Below, in pieces: positions 1 through 8,169 of a stretch of 41,200 nt of DNA. The position numbers and the translations under genes were made by a program. Below the pieces are notes generated by a model that was not told the DNA's origin, searched no databases, and was given only the letters and a program-made list of their open reading frames with translations. This DNA comes from Bacteroidales bacterium (GTDB lineage: Bacteria > Bacteroidota > Bacteroidia > Bacteroidales > P3). Position 1 is the first letter of the stretch, and the number at the start of each line of letters is the position of its first letter. The stretch lies in contig JAFVBC010000004.1 of the NCBI GenBank assembly GCA_017480185.1, forward strand, positions 1-41,200, in the 5' to 3' direction.

Positions 1-21
1 TATGTTATACATAATGACAGT

Positions 22-45
22 GGGGCGCGGCCAAGGCCGCGCCCC
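22..45. terminator. GC-rich perfect hairpin, possible terminator
   Basis: An 11-base perfect inverted repeat (GGGGCGCGGCC, loop AA, GGCCGCGCCCC) lies 30 bases past the murD2 stop. Neither side has a strong T tract; the plus side (TCTGTCGTTTCTT) is the more T-rich. It could end murD2 transcription or a plus-strand gene left of the window. Confidence 0.55.
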
Positions 46-75
46 TCTGTCGTTTCTTACCCCAACACCTCTGCC

Positions 76-1323
76 CTACTTCAACGCCTCTACAAGCGAG
101 GTAAAACATCGTCCACGCTCTTCAAAGTTCTTAAAAGCATCGTAACTGGCCGCTGCAGGCGACAGCAGACAGGCTTTTCCTGTTGCAGTTTGGGCATCGC
201 ACCAGGCAATAATCTTTTCATAATTGTCCTCAACCAGCACCTCGGCAGCTGTGTGTCCCATCATACTATACATCCGCCGCCCTGCGGCACCTACAAATGC
301 AATGTTTTTTACGGGATTAGCTTCGAGAAATGAGGTTAACGGCGAGTAGTCGATACCGCGATCGAACCCTCCAAGAATCAGCGTTTCAACGCCTTCTATC
401 GACTTCAACGCTGCTATCGTTGCCTCGGGGATGGTGGAGATGCTGTCGTTGTACCAACGCACCCCTCGCTTTGTTCCAACCAATTGCAGACGGTGAGGCA
501 ACCCCTTAAACGAGGATAAACGCTGCGCAATGTCGGCATAGGGCTCGATAGCGTGCACTACGGCGCATGCCACCTCGGCATTGATCCTGTTGTGCGCCCC
601 ATCAAGCATACAGTGATGCAACACCATTTCACGCTCTGGACTGGGCAATGTTTCGCCAAAGGGGTGTAACGAGCCGTTAAAACTATGCCTGTCTACCAAC
701 TCCACAAGGTCGGCATTGCAAGCATTGTAGAAGAAATGGTCTGTCGCCGACTGATGCAACGCTATCTGCATCTTTGCCATTTTATAATCGAGATAACTGC
801 CATAATGGTCGAGATGTTCTTGAAAGAGGTTGAGAATTACGGCGATGTGAGGGCTGCGATGCAATATTTCCAATTGGTGGCACGACAGTTCGGCCACAAG
901 CCATTTATCATCATTCAATGCTTCAAGCGTGTCGAACAGTGGTATACCAATGTTTCCTCCAAGCACAGAACGGTCGGCCAGTAGGTGGTGAACAAGCGAC
1001 GTGGTGGTACTTTTACCTTTCGTACCCGTAATGCCAATAACCCGATCGGCGTACACCTGCATAAAGATGTCGGTCTGCGACGTGATCAACGGGCGCACTT
1101 GCTCGGGGAATACCGCAAGCGGAATGCCAGGCGACTTGATTATCATGTCGTATTCCCTGCCCAATGCGGCTTCGATTGCCTGGTTGTTTTCTGCAATATC
1201 AACGTGTTTTTCGCCAACAAGCTGCCGAACAATGGCGTGTGTGCTTCGTCCTTCGCGTCCATATCCAGCTATTAGGATGCGTTTGTTGGCAAACAACTGT
1301 TCTAACTGATGCTGGCGATACAT
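76..1323 (-). CDS. murD2: UDP-N-acetylmuramoyl-L-alanine--L-glutamate ligase (MurD2 type)
   Basis: A 415-residue Mur ligase of the MurD group. Seen: an N-terminal Rossmann start (ILIAGYGREGRST, 16-28), the ATP loop GITGTKGKSTTTS (97-109), AELSCHQLE (145-153), LPHRLQLVG (275-283), NDSISTIPEAT (292-302) where classical MurD has NDSKATN, and the C-terminal SPAAASYDAFKNFEERG (388-404). Family knowledge: MurD2 adds L-Glu, not D-Glu, to UDP-MurNAc-L-Ala in the cytoplasm, and MurL then epimerises the L-Glu. The L-Glu assignment here rests mainly on the partner: the murL reading frame lies immediately upstream and overlaps this start by 22 bases, so the two are probably translationally coupled. Last gene of a seven-gene minus-strand operon. 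If the murL call were wrong this would be annotated as ordinary MurD. Confidence 0.8.
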   Translation of the reverse strand: MYRQHQLEQLFANKRILIAGYGREGRSTHAIVRQLVGEKHVDIAENNQAIEAALGREYDMIIKSPGIPLAVFPEQVRPLITSQTDIFMQVYADRVIGITGTKGKSTTTSLVHHLLADRSVLGGNIGIPLFDTLEALNDDKWLVAELSCHQLEILHRSPHIAVILNLFQEHLDHYGSYLDYKMAKMQIALHQSATDHFFYNACNADLVELVDRHSFNGSLHPFGETLPSPEREMVLHHCMLDGAHNRINAEVACAVVHAIEPYADIAQRLSSFKGLPHRLQLVGTKRGVRWYNDSISTIPEATIAALKSIEGVETLILGGFDRGIDYSPLTSFLEANPVKNIAFVGAAGRRMYSMMGHTAAEVLVEDNYEKIIAWCDAQTATGKACLLSPAAASYDAFKNFEERGRCFTSLVEALK

Positions 1324-2657
1324 TGTTGCAAGATGCTAATTTCTTCGTTGTTAAGGAAATGCTCATTGCACAGATGAGCCAAGTCGACCGAGGCAGTTGG
1401 CCTGTAATCGACCAACAATGCAGGCCTGTCGGTAGCATACCACCTATCTATAGCCATGGCCAAAGCCGTATTAACTTCGTCTACCGTACCCACACATTCA
1501 AAGGGTTTGGTTGCAGCATGGCCAACAAGTTGCTCAAAAATGGGGGCAAGCCGTATGTCGTCGAGCATCGATTTGCCAAATATGGCATTCAACTTGCGCG
1601 GCTCGATAAACGGCGAAAGGATAATATAGGCAAACAGGCACTTGGCACAATTGCCACACCACGAGTCGGTCTTGCTACCCACGTTGCACGACCTAAACAC
1701 ATCGTGGTAGGCCTCAAGGCGACTGAATATCATGGCAATCTGCAACTCGCTCAATGGACGTAGGAAACTGAAGTAACGGCATCCCAAGTGCATACTCTCT
1801 CTCACATAGCGTCCAAAATCGGCCTCAAACTCTATACCTTTAGAGTACTGGTGATTTACCGATGTGCCCAACACTGTGCTTTCGTTGGCCGAATTTTCGT
1901 TACTCAACGCAATACTGCCCATTCCACTGGCTACCGAAGCCACCAACGCATAGAATGCCAACATTGCCGAAAAGGGCGTGTGTCCGTTCAGACATCCCTT
2001 TGCATTCATCTCAAGCAGCAGCGGATCAATGCTACGATGAATAATCACAGCATCGTTTATCGTCACGCCTCCCGCCTCAACACAGCCAATGGTAGCTCCA
2101 CGAGGGTTCATAATAAGTGGACGTACCGTATAGCCAGCCCGCTTAAGTAGTTCCCATGTCACTACCGAGTCCTTACCACCTCCCACCGGAACAAGATATT
2201 GGCAGGTGTTGATTAGGACTTGATCAGGACTTGATAGGGAGTTGGTACCTGCATGAATGCTTGTAAAGTGCTCGATGTCAGTATTTATGCCGTTTGTATA
2301 GAAAAACTCGCCCAAACCGTTCCAATAAAGTTTTTTCCAAAAAGCTACGTCAGACTCGGAAAGTGCCCCACACAAGACATCTATTTGCTTGGGGCACACG
2401 CATTTCCAATAGCTAATCAACTCTATCATACCGATGTTGAAAGCCAAAATATTCAGCGTCTCAACAGGCTGGTTGAAATTAAGAAATGGGCGTTGCTCGA
2501 TCCAACTGTGCGGTCGGAATACAACGTCGTCGCTCAATCGAAACTCAAATTCAAACTCCAGTCCACGGTCGGAGACATAGTGCCGATACGACGCATATTG
2601 CAACACTGGCCATTCGGTGCGCAGTGTGTCGAACAATTGCTGATTGTTTTTCTCCAC
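1302..2657 (-). CDS. murL: UDP-N-acetyl-alpha-D-muramoyl-L-alanyl-L-glutamate epimerase (MurL)
   Basis: A 451-residue protein with a PP-loop-type ATP site, VPVGGGKDSVVTWELLKRAG (156-175), followed by LNGHTPFSAMLAFYAL and ALSNENSANEST, and a Cys cluster CGNCAKC near residue 340. This pattern and length fit MurL, the ATP-dependent enzyme that inverts the terminal L-Glu of UDP-MurNAc-L-Ala-L-Glu (known from Xanthomonas). Adjacency to a MurD-family ligase with a 22-base overlap supports the pathway. It starts 36 bases after the transporter stop. Oddity: codons 137-152, just before the PP-loop strand, are made of the 11-base repeat units that occur elsewhere only between genes (see the repeat entry at 2201-2248). 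The frame stays open, so the gene should be functional unless the extra residues disturb ATP binding. The family call is from memory of motifs. Confidence 0.8.
   Translation of the reverse strand: MEKNNQQLFDTLRTEWPVLQYASYRHYVSDRGLEFEFEFRLSDDVVFRPHSWIEQRPFLNFNQPVETLNILAFNIGMIELISYWKCVCPKQIDVLCGALSESDVAFWKKLYWNGLGEFFYTNGINTDIEHFTSIHAGTNSLSSPDQVLINTCQYLVPVGGGKDSVVTWELLKRAGYTVRPLIMNPRGATIGCVEAGGVTINDAVIIHRSIDPLLLEMNAKGCLNGHTPFSAMLAFYALVASVASGMGSIALSNENSANESTVLGTSVNHQYSKGIEFEADFGRYVRESMHLGCRYFSFLRPLSELQIAMIFSRLEAYHDVFRSCNVGSKTDSWCGNCAKCLFAYIILSPFIEPRKLNAIFGKSMLDDIRLAPIFEQLVGHAATKPFECVGTVDEVNTALAMAIDRWYATDRPALLVDYRPTASVDLAHLCNEHFLNNEEISILQQCIASIS
2201..2248 (+). repeat. 11-base-unit repeat half-element inside murL
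   Basis: After GGCA come four consecutive 11-mers on the plus strand: GGTGTTGATTA, GGACTTGATCA, GGACTTGATAG, GGAGTTGGTAC. They align unit by unit with the right arm of the intergenic element at 19823-19866 (33 of 44 bases identical by eye, the third unit identical). On the coding (minus) strand it encodes residues about 137-152 of MurL without breaking the frame. Only one arm is present; the conserved loop is absent. Confidence 0.75.
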
Positions 2658-2693
2658 GTAAACTCCTTTCTTTCAACAGTAAAAGTGCATTGC

Positions 2694-4100
2694 TCAAAAG
2701 CCAGGCATGGCAATCCACAGTGTGGGCAACATGAGTAAAAAGCCAATAACGATTAGCGCCACGATAAAACGCCACACCCATCGCAACCAAGTGGCATAAG
2801 GTATGCGAGCAATGCCCAACACTCCAATGAGCACACCACTGGTGGGTGTGAGCATGTTGGTAAAGCCGTCGCCAAATTGGAATGCAAGCACGGTGGTTTG
2901 CCTCGACACCCCAATCAGGTCGGCAAATTGGGTCATGATAGGCATTGTCAGTGCGGCTTTGGCCGAGCCACTGGGCATGACGATGTTGAGCGCCGTTTGG
3001 AAGAGGTACATCACCCCCAACGATGCCACCTCGCCGGTTTGAGCCAACGAGCGCGAAAGTCCATAGAGTATGGTGTCAATCACCCGTCCATCCTTTAGTA
3101 TGAATATTATCCCACTGGCCAGGCCCACCACCAGTGCTGCCGAGAGGATGTCTTTGCAACCAGCAAGAAATAGTTTAGCTATGTCGTCGGCGCTCTGCCT
3201 GTCGAGCACACCGGCCAAGATGCCCATGGCAAGAAATAGGGCCGAAATCTCGGCTATATACCAGTGCCACACCAATACCCCAACCACAAGGGCAACAATT
3301 GTCAGCAAAAGCAGCAGCAATATCAGTCCCTGTCGCACGGTTAACGTTGTCTGCTCTGCTTGCTGTGTGCGTTCGCGCCAATAGTCGTCAAGTTTATATA
3401 CCAAACTTCGCTCGGGTTTTACTTTAATGCGGTGCGCGTACCAAAGCACAAAAGCAATGCCCACCACGGTGAGTATCACCCAACAAATCAGTCGATACTC
3501 GACACCCGAGAAAAGAGGCAATCCAGCAATACCCTGCGCTATACCCACCGTAAAGGGATTGAGCATGGCTCCTGCAAAGCCCACGTGCGCAGCCACATAG
3601 CACATGCAAACACCGACAATGCTGTCGTAGCCCATCTGTATGGCCAACGGTATGAATACCACAACAAAGGCAATAGTCTCTTCACTCATGCCAAACACGG
3701 CACCAAACAGGCTGAATATCAGCATCACAAATGTGATTATGATATTGTTCACCCCAAGTTTCCGCACCAGTCGCCAGCGGCTCATACGTTGCACACGTCG
3801 CAAAAAGGCCATAACACCCACGTCGATGGCATGACTATTGTTCAATATCCAAAAGGCGCCACCCACCATCAAGATGAATATGATGATGTCGGCCTTGTCT
3901 ACAAATCCATTGAATAAGGCCGAAAACACCTGCCATGTCTGTGGAGCAGCACTTACACGATGATAAGAATCGCCCACCACCACCTCACGACCATCCACCA
4001 ATTGGCGCACGTATTCGCCTGCGGGGACTATCCATGTCAGTACCGCTGCAAAAACAATAAGTGCAAAAACGATGGTAAACGTGTGGGGTATGCGTTTCAT
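2694..4100 (-). CDS. YfcC/DcuC-family inner-membrane transporter
   Basis: A 468-residue polytopic membrane protein starting MKRIPHTFTIVFALIVFAAV and continuing WIVPAGEY, the usual start of the YfcC group of the C4-dicarboxylate anaerobic carrier superfamily. About 12 hydrophobic segments are visible, plus GMSEETIAFVVVFIPLA, GFAGAMLNPFTVGIAQGIAG and MPSGSAKAALTMPIM, which resemble the conserved helical-hairpin regions of the family. Substrate is not readable from sequence; homologues are proposed to carry dicarboxylates, peptides or basic amino acids. It starts 3 bases after the CYTH gene stop and precedes murL by 36 bases. Position next to an L-Glu-using ligase and epimerase invites a link to amino-acid supply, but that is inference. 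Confidence 0.8.
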   Translation of the reverse strand: MKRIPHTFTIVFALIVFAAVLTWIVPAGEYVRQLVDGREVVVGDSYHRVSAAPQTWQVFSALFNGFVDKADIIIFILMVGGAFWILNNSHAIDVGVMAFLRRVQRMSRWRLVRKLGVNNIIITFVMLIFSLFGAVFGMSEETIAFVVVFIPLAIQMGYDSIVGVCMCYVAAHVGFAGAMLNPFTVGIAQGIAGLPLFSGVEYRLICWVILTVVGIAFVLWYAHRIKVKPERSLVYKLDDYWRERTQQAEQTTLTVRQGLILLLLLLTIVALVVGVLVWHWYIAEISALFLAMGILAGVLDRQSADDIAKLFLAGCKDILSAALVVGLASGIIFILKDGRVIDTILYGLSRSLAQTGEVASLGVMYLFQTALNIVMPSGSAKAALTMPIMTQFADLIGVSRQTTVLAFQFGDGFTNMLTPTSGVLIGVLGIARIPYATWLRWVWRFIVALIVIGFLLMLPTLWIAMPGF

Positions 4101-4103
4101 ATA

Positions 4104-4589
4104 TCACATGTTTAGCGCGAGGTAACTATTCCTATACATAGGCTTGCTACTAACATCCTCTCCAAACCAGGCGGGTGGAATAAAGGCATCAGCCACCTCA
4201 ACAGTTGGAAATTCCACCTCAACCAGTAGCAAACCGTCGTGTCGGCCATGGAATACATCCACCTCTGCCACAAGGTTTTCATACATTCCGTCGCCCTCTG
4301 ACCTGCGCAAGTCAACTCGATAGCGCGTCTTGCACACCATCCGTCCATCACACTTCGCCTTCAGATGTTCGTACTTACTCGCCGTCAGCTCAAATTCTTC
4401 TTCACGGTTCACTATGGCATTCGATGCCATGTGCACCTTTTCCTTCACCGTCAAAATAAAAAAATCGCCCATCTTGCGTATGCGCAAGGTGGGCGATGTG
4501 CATAAATAACCTTGCTCTATCTCTGTATGAGGATAGCCATCAAGCCCAAAAGGCATTTTGGCAACAAGGTATTTTCGTTCAATCTCCAT
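4104..4589 (-). CDS. CYTH-domain protein (triphosphate tunnel metalloenzyme family)
   Basis: 161 residues. The start MEIERKYLV carries the diagnostic CYTH ExExK motif (EIERKY). Further acidic and basic strand motifs fit the tunnel: LRIRKMGDFFILTVKEK, EEEFELT, KTRYRVDL, AEVDVFHG and LLVEVEFP. Family members hydrolyse inorganic triphosphate or bind organic triphosphates with a divalent metal in the cytoplasm; the substrate here is unknown. The start at 4589 is chosen over an in-frame ATG six codons upstream because it begins with the motif and overlaps the purC stop in a TGATG junction, a classic coupling arrangement. Length is typical of small bacterial CYTH proteins. Confidence 0.85.
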   Translation of the reverse strand: MEIERKYLVAKMPFGLDGYPHTEIEQGYLCTSPTLRIRKMGDFFILTVKEKVHMASNAIVNREEEFELTASKYEHLKAKCDGRMVCKTRYRVDLRRSEGDGMYENLVAEVDVFHGRHDGLLLVEVEFPTVEVADAFIPPAWFGEDVSSKPMYRNSYLALNM

Positions 4590-5536
4590 CAAAGGCTCGA
4601 TAGGCAACTTCCAACGTTCTTCTCAATCCTCTTCTCCACATCGGCGCAGTCGTCGGCCTTTTGAAACTTCTCACCGGTGATGTGTTCATACAGTTCAATA
4701 TAGCGTTCGCTTATACTCTGCACAATCTCATCCGTCATTTCTGGTACCGTCTGCCCAGTTTTACCCTGAAAACCATTAGCCATAAGCCATTCACGCACAA
4801 ACTCCTTACTCAACTGCCGCTGATGTTCTCCTTTTGCAAGGCGTTCTTCATACCCCTCAGCATAGAAATATCGACTGCTATCAGGCGTATGTATCTCGTC
4901 TATAAGGTATATCTTACCGTCGTGTTTGCCAAATTCATATTTGGTGTCGACCAGTATCAAACCTTTCTCTGCAGCAATTTTAGTGCCTCTTTCAAACAGT
5001 TGTAGAGCATATTTTTCCAGTTGTTCATAGTCTTCCTTACCTACCAAACCACTGGCTATTATCTCTTCACGACTGATGTTTTCATCGTGTCCGGCATCGG
5101 CTTTTGTGGTAGGGGTTACTATTGAAGAGGGAAATTTTTGGTTTTCTACCATGCCTTCGGGCAGGGCAACTCCGCACAATGTACGAGCTCCAGCCTTATA
5201 TTCTCTCCATGCACTACCTGCCAAGTAGCCACGTACTATCATTTCAACCTTGAAACCCTCGCATTTCAATCCGACGGTTACCATGGGGTCGGGCGTAGCA
5301 ATTTTCCAGTTGGGGAGGATATCGGCGGTTGCATCAAGGAATTTTGCAGCTATTTGGTTGAGCACCTGTCCCTTATAGGGTATGCCCTTGGGTAGGACAA
5401 CGTCGAATGCAGAGATTCTGTCGGTGACCACCATGGCCATGTATTTATCGTCTATGTTGTATACATCGCGCACTTTTCCAATGTACAGGCTTTTTTGCTT
5501 GGGAAAAGTGAAATGGGTTTGGGTTACTGCTTTCAT
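4589..5536 (-). CDS. purC: phosphoribosylaminoimidazole-succinocarboxamide synthase
   Basis: A 315-residue SAICAR synthase of the longer bacterial/eukaryotic type. It joins aspartate to CAIR using ATP in de novo purine synthesis. Seen: [19 protein letters not shown] near the N-terminus (glycine-rich nucleotide loop), [50 protein letters not shown] and [12 protein letters not shown], all signature segments. It starts 2 bases after rsmD ends and overlaps the CYTH gene by one base, so it sits in the middle of the seven-gene operon. Length and all key motifs are intact. Confidence 0.97.
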   Translation of the reverse strand: MKAVTQTHFTFPKQKSLYIGKVRDVYNIDDKYMAMVVTDRISAFDVVLPKGIPYKGQVLNQIAAKFLDATADILPNWKIATPDPMVTVGLKCEGFKVEMIVRGYLAGSAWREYKAGARTLCGVALPEGMVENQKFPSSIVTPTTKADAGHDENISREEIIASGLVGKEDYEQLEKYALQLFERGTKIAAEKGLILVDTKYEFGKHDGKIYLIDEIHTPDSSRYFYAEGYEERLAKGEHQRQLSKEFVREWLMANGFQGKTGQTVPEMTDEIVQSISERYIELYEHITGEKFQKADDCADVEKRIEKNVGSCLSSL

Positions 5537-5538
5537 AT

Positions 5539-6117
5539 TTATTGATCGAATTTGTTTGCAAAAAATGAGAAGTTTACTTTGCCATAGGCACGGTGTTGCC
5601 AGAAGTGAGCGTGCGACTCGAAATCAAACTCACGTGGGTGTTCGAGGATAAAGATACCATCGTCTGAAAGTAGATTACCATCGAAGACAAGGTCGGGCAA
5701 AGAGGCCAATTCGGTCATGGCATACGGAGGGTCGGCAAATATTATGTCGTATTTTGTGCCAAAGCCTGTACTCATGCCCATTTTATTAGACGACAGGCGC
5801 TTGATAAGATCGAATACATCGGCGCGTACAACTTGAAGGTTGCCGATGTTGAGACGTTGGCACTCGGAACGGATATAGTCTGTGCACTGGCTATTGATGT
5901 CGACAACCGTTACACTGCTGGCTCCTCGCGATATAAATTCAACGGCGACAGCACCTGTGCCAGAAAACATGTCCATGACTTGGCACTGCTCATAATCGAC
6001 ATAGTTGTTGAGTATGTTAAACAGACTTTCCCGTGCCATGTCGGTGGTAGGCCGCACAGGCAAGTTGGCCGGAGGGTTGAGTCGACGGCCACGTAGTGTT
6101 CCTGCTATGATTCTCAT
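5539..6117 (-). CDS. rsmD: 16S rRNA (guanine(966)-N2)-methyltransferase
   Basis: A 192-residue class I SAM methyltransferase of the RsmD family, which methylates G966 of 16S rRNA on the assembled small subunit. Seen: [16 protein letters not shown] and [15 protein letters not shown] at the N-terminus, the SAM loop [18 protein letters not shown], and the catalytic FADPPY (NPPY-type motif IV). Its ATG overlaps the DUF3822 stop by 4 bases (ATGA), so it is translationally coupled to that gene; the pairing is characteristic of Bacteroidota. Confidence 0.95.
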   Translation of the reverse strand: MRIIAGTLRGRRLNPPANLPVRPTTDMARESLFNILNNYVDYEQCQVMDMFSGTGAVAVEFISRGASSVTVVDINSQCTDYIRSECQRLNIGNLQVVRADVFDLIKRLSSNKMGMSTGFGTKYDIIFADPPYAMTELASLPDLVFDGNLLSDDGIFILEHPREFDFESHAHFWQHRAYGKVNFSFFANKFDQ

Positions 6118-6956
6118 GGCCGAGAGAGTATTAAAGCGTATCGATGGGTTTGCACGGTACGCGTGGCATCGGCTATAACGACATTGCCACGGTACAATGT
6201 TGTTTGGCTAAAGTAGGGGGCAAAGCAACGATATGTGTCGCGTCCAACGTCGCCACACATCATCAGTTTGGTTTCGGCATCCTTACCAAACAGCAGCACC
6301 TTTGTTTCAATGGTTCGATATAGCATATCGCCATCGGCAATGCGCCTTGTGGTTGTGCCAAACACGTAACGGCCGTCGCGATAGGCCGCATAGTCGACTT
6401 GATTTGCGCGGAAGTGTAGCAGCATTAAACCTTCTTTGTCGGCCATTTGCCGCATGGGCATGCGCGCCATTTTCGCATGCTGGCTTATTACCTGCAAGCC
6501 AGGAAGTGCCACTTTGAAGGCTTTAACGCGTGTGTCGTCGGCCTCATACAGGTGCGTCGAGGCCGTAGCATCGTCGTGGCAGGTTAACAATGCCAACGGT
6601 TGACCGCCGTCGGTGGAGGATGCCGTAGCACCCACGCGAGCCATGTATGTACGGCTCATTGCCACATCAAACAGCTCGTCGGGCACCCATACACTGCGGT
6701 CGGCTGGCACAATAAGTTCCATTTGGCCATATCCCAAGGGCACAATTCCAACGTGTTGGAAAAGGCTTTTTATGGCCGACATCTGCTGGGTCATGCCGAG
6801 AGAGGTGTCGCCCTGCGCAACGGCAAGTGTGAACAACTGCCCATCGGCATCTATTTCGGAAAAAGAAAATCCACCAGCATCAAGGCAGATGGAGAGTTTT
6901 TTCTTGTCAGACGTCACATCGGAGGCAATCGTCACCAGGGGTGTGCAGGTGTACAT
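6114..6956 (-). CDS. DUF3822 family protein
   Basis: 280 residues. It matches the Bacteroidota family DUF3822 by context (immediately upstream of rsmD, 4-base overlap) and by features such as SICLDAGGFSFSEID near the N-terminus, ILPV-like strands, and the pattern of an ASKHA-type ATPase-like fold without obvious catalytic residues. No signal peptide or membrane segment is visible. The function is not known; conserved pairing with rsmD suggests a role near ribosome maturation, but this is inference. First gene of the dense operon; 129 bases separate it from the gene upstream. Confidence 0.75.
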   Translation of the reverse strand: MYTCTPLVTIASDVTSDKKKLSICLDAGGFSFSEIDADGQLFTLAVAQGDTSLGMTQQMSAIKSLFQHVGIVPLGYGQMELIVPADRSVWVPDELFDVAMSRTYMARVGATASSTDGGQPLALLTCHDDATASTHLYEADDTRVKAFKVALPGLQVISQHAKMARMPMRQMADKEGLMLLHFRANQVDYAAYRDGRYVFGTTTRRIADGDMLYRTIETKVLLFGKDAETKLMMCGDVGRDTYRCFAPYFSQTTLYRGNVVIADATRTVQTHRYALILSRP

Positions 6957-7085
6957 ATCTGTGGCTTTCTGAAGGTTTTGCTATTTGTTTGATTGAAGGG
7001 CTGGGGCAGCTGCAAGGACATGTGTGCCATGCATGAAACCACAGCCCTACTACTTTGTCTTATTACAGTGATTCCGTTTGCAGCA

Positions 7086-7784
7086 TTATTCGAAGTTACC
7101 GTCGGTTACGGCGTTTTTCATGTCGCCAACTTTCCAACCAGCATAGCGACCAGCCACCTGTTCAACTTCGGCTATCTTGTTGCGAACAGCTTGCTCGTCA
7201 AGGTCGGACAGCAGACTTGTCAACGGCACTTTGCACTCAAACACTGGCACATAGTAGCCATTCTTTTCAATCTGTCCTGCACTGAGCGTAAACTCGTATT
7301 TCTCATCGCGAGGATATGGCACATAACGGACGTTGCTCACTTCTTCTTTCGTCATCTGACGCGTACGACCACTTGCGTCCTCAATGGGCAGTTTTTTATC
7401 GTCAATAAGTTTCTGCAAGGGGTTGACATACACCTCAACACGCGATATGTAGCCCTTCTTTGCAGCCTCCAACTCGGGCATTTCATTGATGTCTACGTCG
7501 GCAGGGATAACGTCGTAGTTGATCACCTTGCTCACCACAAGCATGCTATCCTCATTGGCAAGGCGATTCAAGAGCGTGTCGAACGAGCCAGTGTAAACAC
7601 CATAGGTTTGCTTATAGGCATCTTCAAGGGTGCGGATGGTCTTCAATTTCTGCGCACACGCGTCGCGACGTTTGGTATACTCATTGTCGAACTTCATGGG
7701 CTTTTGAATGCTGTTGTAAAGGCCATATATCAACACGACAATGACCACAGCAAGCACAATTTGAAGAATGGTTTTGGCTTTCAT
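7086..7784 (-). CDS. membrane-anchored protein of unknown function
   Basis: 232 residues. A single N-terminal hydrophobic segment (TILQIVLAVVIVVLIYGLY, residues 5-23) should anchor it in the inner membrane with a periplasmic body. The body starts with a helical charged stretch (KRRDACAQKLKTIRTLEDAYKQ) that resembles the post-TM helix of pilin-like proteins, then mixed alpha/beta sequence. I do not recognise a named family; similar proteins are common in Bacteroidales (recollection). It has its own strong promoter (7826-7856, minus) and may be co-transcribed with DUF3822-rsmD-purC downstream. Confidence 0.75.
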   Translation of the reverse strand: MKAKTILQIVLAVVIVVLIYGLYNSIQKPMKFDNEYTKRRDACAQKLKTIRTLEDAYKQTYGVYTGSFDTLLNRLANEDSMLVVSKVINYDVIPADVDINEMPELEAAKKGYISRVEVYVNPLQKLIDDKKLPIEDASGRTRQMTKEEVSNVRYVPYPRDEKYEFTLSAGQIEKNGYYVPVFECKVPLTSLLSDLDEQAVRNKIAEVEQVAGRYAGWKVGDMKNAVTDGNFE

Positions 7785-7825
7785 ATTACTTTAGTTTCGT
7801 TTTCTACGCTGAAAAATTCTGAATG

Positions 7826-7856
7826 CAAAGTTACTACTTTTTTCTTTGCGTACAAA
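7826..7856 (-). promoter_or_regulatory. Bacteroidota promoter for the 7784 gene
   Basis: On the minus strand: TTTG (7853-7856), 19 bases, TAACTTTG (7826-7833). This matches the Bacteroidota -33/-7 consensus. Predicted transcription start is near 7819, about 35 bases before the ATG at 7784. Confidence 0.75.
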
Positions 7857-7917
7857 AAAATCATGGCACCTACAGCACAACCGCACACCCCAAGGGTTGC
7901 ATCACCCCATTTTTGTA

Positions 7918-7993
7918 CTATCAACTCCCTATCATCTCCTATACAACGCCCTATCATCTCCTGCCGTTCTTCAGTCAAAGTGGGATTTGATAG
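7918..7993 (+). repeat. intergenic 11-base-unit hairpin repeat, copy B
   Basis: Four 11-mers in a row: CTATCAACTCC (7918), CTATCATCTCC (7929), TATACAACGCC (7940), CTATCATCTCC (7951). Then TGC and the conserved loop CGTTCTTCAGTCAAA (7965-7979), then a decayed right arm with one recognisable unit GGATTTGATAG (7983-7993). It lies between the divergent promoters at 7826-7856 and 8038-8069. The loop is the reverse complement of that in copy C, so the two elements lie in opposite orientation. Confidence 0.85.
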
Positions 7994-8037
7994 GCTTGTG
8001 GCATGGAGATAAATGGGGGAATGGAGTAGGTGCGTGT

Positions 8038-8069
8038 TTTGAGATGACGACGGTTTATTCGTAACTTTG
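8038..8069 (+). promoter_or_regulatory. Bacteroidota promoter for the 8170 gene
   Basis: TTTG (8038-8041), 20 bases, TAACTTTG (8062-8069), followed by a leader of about 95 bases to the ATG at 8170. Fits the -33/-7 consensus. Confidence 0.75.
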
Positions 8070-8169
8070 CGACCAATTCGGTTATAGAAGGACAAATTCA
8101 TCAAGAGTTATTGGAAGTAGCACCGTGAGCAAGTATCGGTCGGGCTACCAGATAAAAAAGAGACAAATT

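Noticed and set aside
1164-1763. 199-codon plus-strand frame opposite murD2/murL
   Set aside because: Antisense shadow; both minus-strand genes carry family motifs across this interval.
7918-7961. Tandem 11-mers as a CRISPR array
   Set aside because: Units are far too short, have no spacers, and form one arm of a hairpin.
6993-8012. Long plus-strand open frame of 339 codons opposite the 7086-7784 gene
   Set aside because: It is antisense to a gene with a signal-anchor, a good promoter and normal composition, and runs through the intergenic repeat; its protein has no coherent features.
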